From Clostridia bacterium (GTDB lineage Bacteria; Bacillota; Clostridia; Oscillospirales; Acutalibacteraceae): a DNA stretch of 64,000 nt. Below, piece after piece: positions 44,028 to 51,542 of this stretch. The stretch spans positions 23,215 to 87,214 of the forward strand of contig JAFRRP010000009.1 of NCBI GenBank assembly GCA_017428085.1. Reading direction: 5' to 3'. How positions within the stretch are numbered: position 1 is the stretch's first letter; each line of letters begins with the position of its first letter. Both the position numbers and the translations under genes were made by a program. Under the pieces are notes generated by a model. The model saw only the letters and a list, made by a program, of their open reading frames with translations. It was not told where the DNA came from and did not search any database.

Positions 44028-44963
44028 TTACGTCGTTTCCGGCATTTCCAGCGCTTCGTTGATGAACGTCAGCGACAGGGTGATGAAAATATAGATCTGG
44101 ATGCCGGGGTGGAACAGGTTGAAGTACAGTCCCGCGATGGCGGGCAGGCCGGAAGCGTAGCCGCCCAGCACGCCCTTGAGCAGGTCCATGACCATCAGAC
44201 CGCCCAGCATGTTGCCGAACAGACGGCAGCCCAGGGATACCGGCACCGCGATATCGCTGACCGCCTTCAAGGGGATCATGACGGGCCGCATGGCGGGCAT
44301 CGCGCCGCCCATGTTCTTCAGCCGCCCGCCGATGCCGTTCTTGCGGATGCCGCACACGTTGATGAGCGTAAAGGTGCAAAGGCCCAGCGCCAGCGTACAG
44401 GTCAGGTCGGAGGTGGGGGCTCTGGCGCCGACCAGCTCGCTGAACGCGCAGCCCGCCATAAACAGCGCCATGCACAGCATGAACGGCGACAGCAGGCTGA
44501 TGAAATTGCCCTCGGTGGCCTTCTCCACAAAGCCGTCCATGAACTCCACCGCGATCTCCGCCGCGTTCTGCATGCCTTTCGGCTCGCCGTCCGTGAACTT
44601 CGGTACGCAGATCAGCCGGAACAGCGCCAGCAGGATCACCAGCAGTGCCGTGACGATCACGGCCGTCACCGTGGTTTTCGCCAGCGTGAGATTTCCGAAG
44701 GGCAGCGTCACGCGGGGGCTGAACATCTCGAAATTGATGTGCAGGCCGCCGGGCTTCATGCCGGAAAACGCCGTGAGCAGCACGCCGCCCATAAACCACG
44801 CGCCGATGATCATGCCGATGAAGAACAGCTTTTTGCGCTTGGCCAGCTTCTTGTCCGGCGTTTCCGTCTCCTTCAGCTTGCCCTTCATAAAGAGAAAGCC
44901 GACCAGACACGCCGCGAACACCACCGCGCCCACCGCGGCTTCGATCACCGTTTTCGTTTGCAT
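44028..44963 (-). CDS. atpB: ATP synthase F0 a subunit
   Basis: This 311-residue membrane subunit forms the ion path against the c ring. The conserved Arg is in LGCRLFGNMLGG, and the last helices carry FNLFHPGIQIYIFITLSLTFINEA. The N terminus has extra length: one helix (about 9-27) and a basic loop (KKLAKRKK) precede the usual core, making it longer than the ~230-270 of many relatives. AAAGGAGG precedes ATG 44963. Confidence 0.95.
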   Translation of the reverse strand: MQTKTVIEAAVGAVVFAACLVGFLFMKGKLKETETPDKKLAKRKKLFFIGMIIGAWFMGGVLLTAFSGMKPGGLHINFEMFSPRVTLPFGNLTLAKTTVTAVIVTALLVILLALFRLICVPKFTDGEPKGMQNAAEIAVEFMDGFVEKATEGNFISLLSPFMLCMALFMAGCAFSELVGARAPTSDLTCTLALGLCTFTLINVCGIRKNGIGGRLKNMGGAMPAMRPVMIPLKAVSDIAVPVSLGCRLFGNMLGGLMVMDLLKGVLGGYASGLPAIAGLYFNLFHPGIQIYIFITLSLTFINEALEMPETT

Positions 44964-45014
44964 ATTGTTTCGCCTCCTTTATTCCGGAGTATCCGACAAG
45001 AATTGATATATCGT

Positions 45015-45344
45015 TTATTGCTCTTCTTTTTCTGTTTCGCCGACTGCCTGACTTCCGACTTCCGACTTTCGACTTTCGACTGAAAGCCCGCGCTTAGCGA
45101 ACACCAGCCCGTAGATCAGCACCGCCGGGAAGAATCCCACGCCGAAGCCGATGGCCGCGCCGGGAGCATACTCCCGGAAGCACCCGAACAGCAGCGCGAA
45201 GGCCCCGGCGTACAGCGCCAGCTTCAACAGCAGCAGGCCGATGGCCTTTACCGCCTTGCTTTCAAAGATCAGGCGGAACAGCGCCGTATCCAGCCAAAAT
45301 TGGATGATTGCCACGGCAGCGGCGGCATGGGCTGCGATAACCAT
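45015..45344 (-). CDS. AtpI-like membrane protein, first gene of the ATP synthase operon
   Basis: This 109-residue protein has three to four hydrophobic segments (LFRLIFESK, LLLLKLALYAGAFALLFGCF, AIGFGVGFFPAVLIYGLVF). It holds the position of AtpI, which helps assemble the c ring; sequence support is weak. The last ~24 residues are polar, and the part SVESRKSEVGSQ is encoded by heptad repeats (GTCGAAA/GTCGGAA, 45049-45083). The repeat seems to have replaced or extended the original C terminus. AGGAGG precedes ATG 45344. Confidence 0.7.
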   Translation of the reverse strand: MVIAAHAAAAVAIIQFWLDTALFRLIFESKAVKAIGLLLLKLALYAGAFALLFGCFREYAPGAAIGFGVGFFPAVLIYGLVFAKRGLSVESRKSEVGSQAVGETEKEEQ

Positions 45345-45379
45345 GCTGCGGCCTCCTGTTCTTTCTCTTTGATAAATAA

Positions 45380-45408
45380 TTATTATAATACGTTATAATT
45401 AACAAATC
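45380..45408 (-). promoter_or_regulatory. Promoter of the ATP synthase operon
   Basis: TTGATT (45408-45403), 17-nt spacer, TATAAT (45385-45380), AT-rich surroundings, leader of about 30 nt. Confidence 0.82.
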
Positions 45409-45428
45409 AAGTGGTATCCGCGAATTTT

Positions 45429-47567
45429 TTACAGCAGCCCGGTCTCCTCCAGCTTTTTGGAGAAGAACCGCACGGGCTTGCGGAAGGCCGCCCGCACCGG
45501 CAGGCCCAGCGCCAGCGCCGCGGGGATATACGCGCACAGCTTCAGCAGGTCCAGCCAGTAGTCAGCGCCCCAGGTGTCGCAGACGCACTCCCGCATGGCG
45601 TTGATGACGAAGGTGAAGGGCAGGTAGGGGTTGACCGCGCGGAAGAACGCGGGCGTCACGTCGATGGGGAAGGTGCCGCCGGAGCCGCCCAGCTGGATCA
45701 CCAGCAGGATCACGACGATGGCCTTGCCGATATCGCCGAAGGCGGCGACCAGCGAATAGATGAAGAAGGAATAGATCAGGGAGGCCAGCAGCCCCGCCAG
45801 CAGGAACAGCAGCGGGTGGGCGCACTGGATCTTCAGGAACAGCAGGTCGCCCAGGCACACGATCATGCCCTGTATCAGCGCGAAGGCGGCGAAGGTCAGC
45901 GCGCGGCCGAAGTATTCCTGTGTGGGCGAAACGCCGCCCAGTTCTTTTTTCTTATTCACGTCGGTGCGGAAAATGGCGATCAGGATGATGCCGCCCACCC
46001 AGATGGCCAGCGTGGTATAGAACGGCGCCATGGCGGAGCCGTAGTTGTCGATGCCGTAGAGCGTATCCGTATCCACCGTGACGGGGCTGGCGAGGAAGGT
46101 CCCCAGCTCGCTGCCGTTGCCGATCATCAGGTTGTAGAGGATGTTGACGGATTCGCTGTCGTTGACGCCCGAGAGCATCGTGGAAAAACGGTCGAGCTTC
46201 GTGACGAGGCCTGAAAGCAGCGCGGACAGGGAGGAGACGGCGTCCGCGCCCTCCTCCACCGATTCGCCGACGGTGCGGGCCAGCGTTTTGATCTCCTCGT
46301 TGCCGCCGATGGCGGCGCAGACGGCGGAGAGGTCGGCCAGCACGGCGATATAGGAATCCACGGCGCTGCTGAGCACCGGCTTCACGTTGGCGTTGTAGTC
46401 TTTGCTGACGGTATCCAGCGTTCCGGCGACCGCGGAGAGCTTGTTGCCGATCTCCAGCGCGGAATGCAGCGCGCCGCCGCCGGACAGGGCCGTCGTGATC
46501 GCGCCGCCCGCGTCGTTCAGGTCGTCCCGCGCGCCGCGCAGGTCGGCCAGCATGGCGGAAAGCCCGTTCACTTCCGCCGGAAGGGCGTTTTGCACCGTTT
46601 CCAGCGAGGTCAGCAGGGCGGTGAGCTGCTCGCTCTGCTCTGTCACCACGCCGGAGGCGTTCTTCAGATGGGCGGAGGAGGCCGCGCTCAGCAGATTGTC
46701 GATCCCGCTGAGCCCTTCCGCCGCGCCGGACAGCTCCTTCGCGGAAAGGGACAGCACCTTGTCGATGGAGCCGGTCATGCCGTCCACGGCGGTCCGGGTG
46801 ACGGTCAGGGCGCTCTGGGTGTTGTCGAGAGAGCTTTCCACGTCCGTGAACAGCTTCTGCAGATCCTCCGGCGGCACCGCCTGCTCGACGGATCTCACCA
46901 GCGCCGAAACGCTGCGCAGACCCTCCAGCGCGCTCTGCAGTCCTTCCACGCCGGTCTTTACCAGCTGAAGGTCGCTGACCAGCGCCTGAGCGGCGGAGCC
47001 GTCGCCGTCGGTCAGCTCCGGCGTCACCGCGCCGAGGGTCTTGCTGACCACGTCCGCCACGGTCTTGATAAAGGATTCGTTTACCTCGCCCTGCACGGTC
47101 TGCACCACCTTGTCGGTGATTTTGGTCGCGATGGCGTTTTTCTTCTCGTTGGCGTAATAGGTGATCTGCGGCGGCTCAAAACGGTCGGTGACGATGCTCA
47201 CCAGCGACTCGCTGAAATCCTCCGGGATCTCGATGGCGGCGTAGTATTTGCCGGACAGGACGCCGTCCACGCCCTCGTCGTGGGACAGGAACTGCCAGTC
47301 GATCACGTCGTTGGCGCGCAGGTTCTTTTCGATCTCGTCGCCCACGTTGATCCCGATCCCCCGGAAGGAAAAGCCCTTGTCCTCGATCATCACCGCGATC
47401 TGCATATTGCCGGTGCTCTGCCTGCCGTAGGGGTCCCAGTTGGCGTAAATATTCACCCAGGCGTACAGCGACGGCAGGATCAGTACGCCTGCCGCCAGGA
47501 TGATCGCCATGGAATTGGTCGCGATCTTCTTGATATCGCGCTGAAAGATCAGCCGTATTTTATTCAT
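45429..47567 (-). CDS. YhgE/Pip-type ABC-2 membrane protein
   Basis: This 712-residue protein has the YhgE/Pip layout. One helix lies near the start (NSMAIILAAGVLILPSLYAWVNIYANWDPY, the family's opening). A large external part of ~500 residues follows, with long coiled, Ala/Ser/Leu-rich helices. Five to six C-terminal membrane helices from about 510 are of ABC-2 permease type. Relatives include the Lactococcus phage infection protein and ESX-type secretion partners. It is preceded by a two-helix protein gene overlapping by 8 bases and by a TetR gene, a pattern usual for induced exporters. Confidence 0.9.
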   Translation of the reverse strand: MNKIRLIFQRDIKKIATNSMAIILAAGVLILPSLYAWVNIYANWDPYGRQSTGNMQIAVMIEDKGFSFRGIGINVGDEIEKNLRANDVIDWQFLSHDEGVDGVLSGKYYAAIEIPEDFSESLVSIVTDRFEPPQITYYANEKKNAIATKITDKVVQTVQGEVNESFIKTVADVVSKTLGAVTPELTDGDGSAAQALVSDLQLVKTGVEGLQSALEGLRSVSALVRSVEQAVPPEDLQKLFTDVESSLDNTQSALTVTRTAVDGMTGSIDKVLSLSAKELSGAAEGLSGIDNLLSAASSAHLKNASGVVTEQSEQLTALLTSLETVQNALPAEVNGLSAMLADLRGARDDLNDAGGAITTALSGGGALHSALEIGNKLSAVAGTLDTVSKDYNANVKPVLSSAVDSYIAVLADLSAVCAAIGGNEEIKTLARTVGESVEEGADAVSSLSALLSGLVTKLDRFSTMLSGVNDSESVNILYNLMIGNGSELGTFLASPVTVDTDTLYGIDNYGSAMAPFYTTLAIWVGGIILIAIFRTDVNKKKELGGVSPTQEYFGRALTFAAFALIQGMIVCLGDLLFLKIQCAHPLLFLLAGLLASLIYSFFIYSLVAAFGDIGKAIVVILLVIQLGGSGGTFPIDVTPAFFRAVNPYLPFTFVINAMRECVCDTWGADYWLDLLKLCAYIPAALALGLPVRAAFRKPVRFFSKKLEETGLL

Positions 47568-47958
47568 CTTCGTCGTCCTCCCGTTCGACGGTTTCGTCGT
47601 CTTCTTTGAAAATATCGTATTCGCCGTATTCCAGCGCTTCGTCGTCCTCCAGATAGGGGATCACCTTATCCTCCAGCAGATACTTCGCATAGTCCGCCGC
47701 GACGAAGAGGAATACGATCAGGAACAGCAGCAGGATCCAGCATACCAGCGGCCCCATGGGCTGTCCCGTGCGCCGTCCGATCAGCGCCGCCGTCAGCGTG
47801 AACGCGATAAACAGCGCGGCGACGGCGATCTTGACCGTCCGGTAGATCCGTTTTCCCTTTTGGTAATTTTTCAGCAGTTTTTCGCGGAGAAACAGGTATT
47901 TTGCCGCGTACCGCTCCGTCCCCGCGGACGCCGCGGGGATCACTTCATTATTTGACAT
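47560..47958 (-). CDS. Small two-helix membrane protein with acidic tail
   Basis: This 132-residue protein has two close membrane helices (about 49-68 and 78-99). The C-terminal tail (about 105-132) is almost wholly Glu/Asp, and the coding DNA there is a GAAGACGAC run. AAAGGAATC precedes ATG 47958. The gene overlaps the YhgE start by eight bases. It probably works with YhgE as a subunit or chaperone; no family was recognised. Confidence 0.7.
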   Translation of the reverse strand: MSNNEVIPAASAGTERYAAKYLFLREKLLKNYQKGKRIYRTVKIAVAALFIAFTLTAALIGRRTGQPMGPLVCWILLLFLIVFLFVAADYAKYLLEDKVIPYLEDDEALEYGEYDIFKEDDETVEREDDEDE

Positions 47959-47989
47959 GCTTGATTCCTTTCTCTGAAACAACGCAGCC

Positions 47990-48036
47990 CGGAGAGCGCA
48001 ATCTCCGCTCTCCGCACTCCACTCTCCGCTCTAAAT
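47990..48036. repeat. Heptad repeats after the TetR gene
   Basis: CTCCGCT CTCCGCA CTCCACT CTCCGCT (48004-48034), preceded by an inverse-like CCGGAGAGCG, shows the 7-nt period of the CGGAG type found also at 62040. Confidence 0.65.
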
Positions 48037-48042
48037 CATATC

Positions 48043-48612
48043 TCAGCTCTCGTTTCCGTTTTCCAGCCGGTGCAGCCCCGCGATCAGGAAATCCACGCCG
48101 TAATCGAAGCTCTCGCGGGTGGCCTCCCCCTGCGGGAAGGCGCTGTGGCGCGCCAGCAGCGCGAACCCCTCCAGATAGCTGCGGAACAGCCGCAGCAGAT
48201 GGGTCATGTCGGCTTGGGGGATATCCCGCGCCTCGCAAAGCTTTTGCAGGATCCTCGTCAGCCGGTCCGGCTCGCTGTTTTTGCCGTCACGGTTGTAGTA
48301 GGCCATGGCCTCGAAAATGCCCGGGTTTTCCTCCGCGTAGTCGTAGAACACCTCGCAGGCGCGGCGGATGGCCTCGTCGCCGGAAACCCCGATCAGCGCG
48401 TCGGCGATGCGGCCGCCCACCTGATCCCAGCCGTAGCCCATCAGCTCGCTGCGCAGATGGTCCAGGCTCTGCACGTGGTTGTACAGCGACGGCGGCTGGA
48501 TATCCAGTTTCTGCGCCAGCTGCTTCAGGTTCAGTTTGGTGATGCTGATGTCGTTGGCCAGCGCCCCCGCGGCCTCGAGGATCTTGTTTTTGTCCAGATT
48601 GCTTCTCGGCAT
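48043..48612 (-). CDS. TetR/AcrR family transcriptional regulator
   Basis: This 189-residue repressor has an N-terminal helix-turn-helix region (NKILEAAGALAND..TKLNLKQLAQKLDIQPPSLYNHVQSLDHL), typical of TetR. The all-helical ligand domain resembles the TetR_C/WHG type (YDYAEENPGIFEAMAYYN). ATG 48612 follows AGGAG. It is the first gene of a three-gene operon with YhgE. A perfect 8-1-8 inverted repeat lies in its promoter, so it most likely represses the operon, including itself, until a ligand is bound. Confidence 0.9.
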   Translation of the reverse strand: MPRSNLDKNKILEAAGALANDISITKLNLKQLAQKLDIQPPSLYNHVQSLDHLRSELMGYGWDQVGGRIADALIGVSGDEAIRRACEVFYDYAEENPGIFEAMAYYNRDGKNSEPDRLTRILQKLCEARDIPQADMTHLLRLFRSYLEGFALLARHSAFPQGEATRESFDYGVDFLIAGLHRLENGNES

Positions 48613-48646
48613 AGGGCCCACGCTCCTAAAAACTATTGCAATGCAT

Positions 48647-48675
48647 ATAATAACTAATCGGATTAGTTTTGTCAA
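48647..48675 (-). promoter_or_regulatory. TetR-YhgE promoter with operator in the spacer
   Basis: TTGACA (48675-48670), 17-nt spacer, TATTAT (48652-48647). AACTAATC-G-GATTAGTT (48652-48668) is a perfect 8-1-8 palindrome filling the spacer. A further GATTAG half-site lies at 48682-48687. Confidence 0.85.
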
Positions 48676-48792
48676 TAGTCAGATTAGCCGTTTTCTGTCC
48701 GTTTTTCCGCCCGGCGAAAAAGCGGCGTTGTTTTTTTGCGGCGTTTTTTTCTTTTTCTATCATCTCAATACCGGTTCGGAATGGATTTCATC

Positions 48793-48821
48793 TTGCGGAA
48801 CCGGATAAAATGCAGTATAAT
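48793..48821 (+). promoter_or_regulatory. Promoter of the amidohydrolase gene
   Basis: TTGCGG (48793-48798), 17-nt spacer, TATAAT (48816-48821), 30 bases before ATG 48852. Confidence 0.75.
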
Positions 48822-48851
48822 TTCTGTATTGAACAGAAGGAAGTGGACCGT

Positions 48852-49652
48852 ATGCACATCGTTGACTGTCATTGCCATATCTACCCCGACAAGATCGCCG
48901 CGAAGGCGGTGGCCGGGATCGGCGCGTTTTACGACATGCCCATGCAGTGCGACGGCACGCTGGCCGACGCGCGGGCGCGCCACGAAAGGGCCGGGATCGA
49001 CCGGGCGGTGATCTTCTCCGTGGCTACCTCCGTGCCGCAGGTGCGTTCCATCAACCGGTTTATCGCGGAAAACGTGGCAAACAGCGGCGGGGCGTTCATC
49101 GGCCTCGGGACGCTGCACCCGGACAGCCCCACGCTGAAGGAGGACGTGGACGAGCTTGTCGCGCTGGGGCTGCGGGGCGTAAAGCTGCACCACGACGTGC
49201 AGCGGTTCAAACTGGACGACTACCGCTGCCTGAAGATCTACGAGCTGCTGGAGGAACGGGGCCTGCCGCTGCTGCTGCACACGGGCGATTTCCGTTACGA
49301 CTACTCCAACACCAACCGGCTGAAGCCGATTTTAGAGACCTATACGGATTTGACCGTCATCGGCGCGCACTTCGGCGGGTGGAGCCTGTGGGAAAAGGCG
49401 ACGGAGGAGCTGGCGGGGTACCCCAATTTGTACGTGGACTGCTCGTCCTCGCTGTGCGCCTTCCCGCCGGAAACGGCGCTGCGGCTGATCCGCACCTATG
49501 GCGCGGACCGGGTGCTGTTCGGCACCGATTTCCCCATGTGGGACCCGTCGGAGGAGCTGGCGCGGTTCAACGCCATCCCCCTGACCGAAGTTGAACGGCA
49601 GCAGGTGCTGTGGCAAAACGCCGACCGCCTGTTCGGGCTGGGGCTGACGTAA
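48852..49652 (+). CDS. Amidohydrolase-2 family metal-dependent hydrolase
   Basis: This 266-residue TIM barrel opens with the metal motif VDCHCHIYP (HxH). It continues GLRGVKLHHDVQRF, LLLHTGDF and VIGAHFGGWS, and ends at RVLFGTDFPMWDP, where the Asp is catalytic. Members hydrolyse lactones or amides or decarboxylate aromatic acids; the exact substrate is open. AAGGAAG precedes ATG 48852. It is transcribed alone, divergent from the TetR operon. A second, distant member of the same family lies at 61132. Confidence 0.88.
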   Translation: MHIVDCHCHIYPDKIAAKAVAGIGAFYDMPMQCDGTLADARARHERAGIDRAVIFSVATSVPQVRSINRFIAENVANSGGAFIGLGTLHPDSPTLKEDVDELVALGLRGVKLHHDVQRFKLDDYRCLKIYELLEERGLPLLLHTGDFRYDYSNTNRLKPILETYTDLTVIGAHFGGWSLWEKATEELAGYPNLYVDCSSSLCAFPPETALRLIRTYGADRVLFGTDFPMWDPSEELARFNAIPLTEVERQQVLWQNADRLFGLGLT

Positions 49653-49683
49653 AAGTCGTAAGTCGTGAGTCGTAAGTCGTAAG
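49650..49683 (+). repeat. Heptad repeats immediately after a stop codon
   Basis: TAA is followed directly by AAGTCGT AAGTCGT GAGTCGT AAGTCGT AAG, a clean 7-nt tandem array. Confidence 0.85.
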
Positions 49684-49712
49684 ACACCGGCGTCATTGGA
49701 ATAATAAAAGTG

Positions 49713-49750
49713 ATCCTCCGCTTCGGTGATCCGAAACGGAGGACGTTTTT
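49713..49750. terminator. Bidirectional terminator
   Basis: TCCTCCGCTTCGG (49714-49726) pairs with CCGAAACGGAGGA (49731-49743) with one mismatch and a short loop, then CGTTTTT. The minus side has CACTTTTATT. Confidence 0.85.
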
Positions 49751-49761
49751 ATGTCTTTTCG

Positions 49762-50826
49762 TTATTGCGCCTGCTCCAGCGGGAAGGTGATCTCCCAGTT
49801 GCCCACGATGGGGCCGCCGTTGGCGGTGGTGAGATCGCCCTTCACGACGTATTCCGCCAGCCGGTCTTCGGGGATCTCGAACACGTATTCCTCAAAGCTG
49901 TCGTTGTTGCCCGTGCCGTTGTTCAAGTGGCCTTCCGCCCAGAACGATTCCGAAAAAAGGGGTTCCGTCCTGTTGCCCTGCGCGTCCTCCAGCCACAGAA
50001 AGCCGTGGTTATCCGTGCGGAGGATATCCGTAAAGCGCAGCTGCACCCGCAGGAACCCGTCCGTATAGCCCGCCGCCGTCAGGTACACGCCCTCCGCCAG
50101 CATCCGCTCGTCGGCGGGGTCGGCGGCCAGCACGCTGCCCAGCTGCCGGATCGCGCCGGAGGAAAGCCGATCCTCGATGCCGGGGGTATCGGCGTAGCTG
50201 CCGCCCCGGTAGTCGGCGTTGTCCGTCAGCGCGGGGTCCCTTGACACGCCGGAAAGATCCAGCGGCAGCGTCAGGCCGTTGATGTCCCGTTTACCCGTCA
50301 GCAGCTCGTATACGGAAAAGGTGATCTTGTCTCCTTTGTAGGGCTTGCCGCCCATGTTCTCCATCAGCACCGTATACACCGCGGTACCGGTGGCCTCGTC
50401 GTAGCTTTCAAAACGGCAGGTGCCCATGGCATCGTAGGGGGAACGGATCATATAGCTGTCGAACAGGTCGGTGGTCGCGTCGATCCGGTCGCCCTCCAGG
50501 TCCCGGAACGCCACCAGTATCTCCGCCTTCGCGCCGCTGATCTGGGCGGAGATCACCTCCATCTGGATGCCCTCTTTTACGTCGGAGCGCCGCACGGGCT
50601 TCAGCCGCTGCGCCAGCGCGGGGGATACCGCGTATACCAGTTCGTAGGCGGGCCGGGACACGGGGGCGGCCGCCACGGGAACGGCGCAGGCCAGCAGCAC
50701 CGCCAGCGCCGCCGCCAGCGCCACGATCTTTTTCGGGGTGAATCTTACGCGGCGCCCGTTTTTGGCCGCGTCGATATCGCGTTCGTCAACGTCCGTCAGG
50801 GCGTATAAAATATCTTCGGTTTTCAC
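49762..50826 (-). CDS. DUF4179-type membrane protein, probable anti-sigma factor
   Basis: This 354-residue protein has a ~45-residue cytoplasmic head (KTEDILYALTDVDERDIDAAKNG). One membrane helix follows (about 31-55, KKIVALAAALAVLLACAVPVAAAP). The external part is beta-rich, in the DUF4179 pattern (GIQMEVISAQISGAKAEILVAFRDLEG). Such genes follow sigma factor genes and hold the sigma factor at the membrane. GTG 50826 is fixed by GGAGG and a four-base overlap (GTGA) with the sigma gene stop. Confidence 0.82.
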   Translation of the reverse strand: MKTEDILYALTDVDERDIDAAKNGRRVRFTPKKIVALAAALAVLLACAVPVAAAPVSRPAYELVYAVSPALAQRLKPVRRSDVKEGIQMEVISAQISGAKAEILVAFRDLEGDRIDATTDLFDSYMIRSPYDAMGTCRFESYDEATGTAVYTVLMENMGGKPYKGDKITFSVYELLTGKRDINGLTLPLDLSGVSRDPALTDNADYRGGSYADTPGIEDRLSSGAIRQLGSVLAADPADERMLAEGVYLTAAGYTDGFLRVQLRFTDILRTDNHGFLWLEDAQGNRTEPLFSESFWAEGHLNNGTGNNDSFEEYVFEIPEDRLAEYVVKGDLTTANGGPIVGNWEITFPLEQAQ

Positions 50827-51383
50827 AGGTCGAATCCTCCTTCGGTGAGCGTTCGTTTCAGTTGTCCGCGCAGGCGGTGCAGCAGGGAAGTGACCTTCGC
50901 CTCGCTGTAACCCGTCTGCTTTGCGATGGCGGGAACGGTCTCGAAGTACCAGTACCGCAACAGGAACACGCGGCGCTTGGCAGGGGGCAGACGGCGCACG
51001 AAATCCCGCAGCAGCTCCCGCAGCGCGTCGGCGTCCGCGGCGCTTTCCACCGTCTCGCCGGAAGCAAGACATTCGTCCAGCTCCTCGTAGACGGCGGCAA
51101 TTTCGCCCCCGCCGCGCTTCAGCGCGCCGTCGAAGCGTACCCGTTTGAGCGCCAGATTGCGCGTCAGCTTGCCCAGGTACGCCCGCAGCATCGTCGGCTG
51201 CGCCGGCGGGATGGTGTTCCACGCGGCGTTCATGGCGTCGTTGACGGTCTCTTCCGCGTCTTCATGCGAGCCGAGGACGTTGTACGCCACGGCGCGGCAG
51301 TAGCCGCCGTAGGTATCCTGCAGCTCCTTCAGCGCGGCGTCGTCCCGCGCCGTAAGGCCGTCGATCAGTGCCCGGTCGTCCAA
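50823..51383 (-). CDS. RNA polymerase ECF-type sigma factor
   Basis: This 186-residue sigma-70 family protein has region 2 (LKELQDTYGGYCRAVAYNVLGSHEDAEETVNDAMNAAWN) and region 4 (LPPAKRRVFLLRYWYFETVPAIAKQTGYSEAKVTSLLHR), with no regions 1 or 3. It should direct RNA polymerase to envelope-stress or antibiotic-response genes while held by the downstream anti-sigma partner. The start is TTG 51383 after AAGGAGAG. A near-perfect palindrome GTGAAAAGCGCTTTCAC (51402-51418) just upstream may be an operator. Confidence 0.9.
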   Translation of the reverse strand: MDDRALIDGLTARDDAALKELQDTYGGYCRAVAYNVLGSHEDAEETVNDAMNAAWNTIPPAQPTMLRAYLGKLTRNLALKRVRFDGALKRGGGEIAAVYEELDECLASGETVESAADADALRELLRDFVRRLPPAKRRVFLLRYWYFETVPAIAKQTGYSEAKVTSLLHRLRGQLKRTLTEGGFDL

Positions 51384-51445
51384 GCCGTTCTCTCCTTTCC
51401 GTGAAAAGCGCTTTCACTGATACAGACCCCGAAAAAGGGAAAACC

Positions 51446-51481
51446 CTTTCGCCGCGAGATACATTTTTTTTGCGGCGAAAG
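51446..51481 (-). terminator. 10-bp hairpin after the ABC exporter operon
   Basis: CTTTCGCCGC (51446-51455) and GCGGCGAAAG (51472-51481) pair perfectly around a 16-nt AT-rich loop. On the minus strand it is followed by GGGTTTT. It lies between the ABC stop and the sigma gene. Confidence 0.55.
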
Positions 51482-51542
51482 AGGAGGCTGTCGTATCACG
51501 ACTTTATTTATATTAACGGATTTTCGGATTTTTGGGCGTTTA

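Noticed and set aside
51402..51418. Catabolite-responsive (cre) site upstream of the sigma gene
   Set aside because: GTGAAAAGCGCTTTCAC resembles cre but has one base too many between the half-sites. Noted as a palindrome only.
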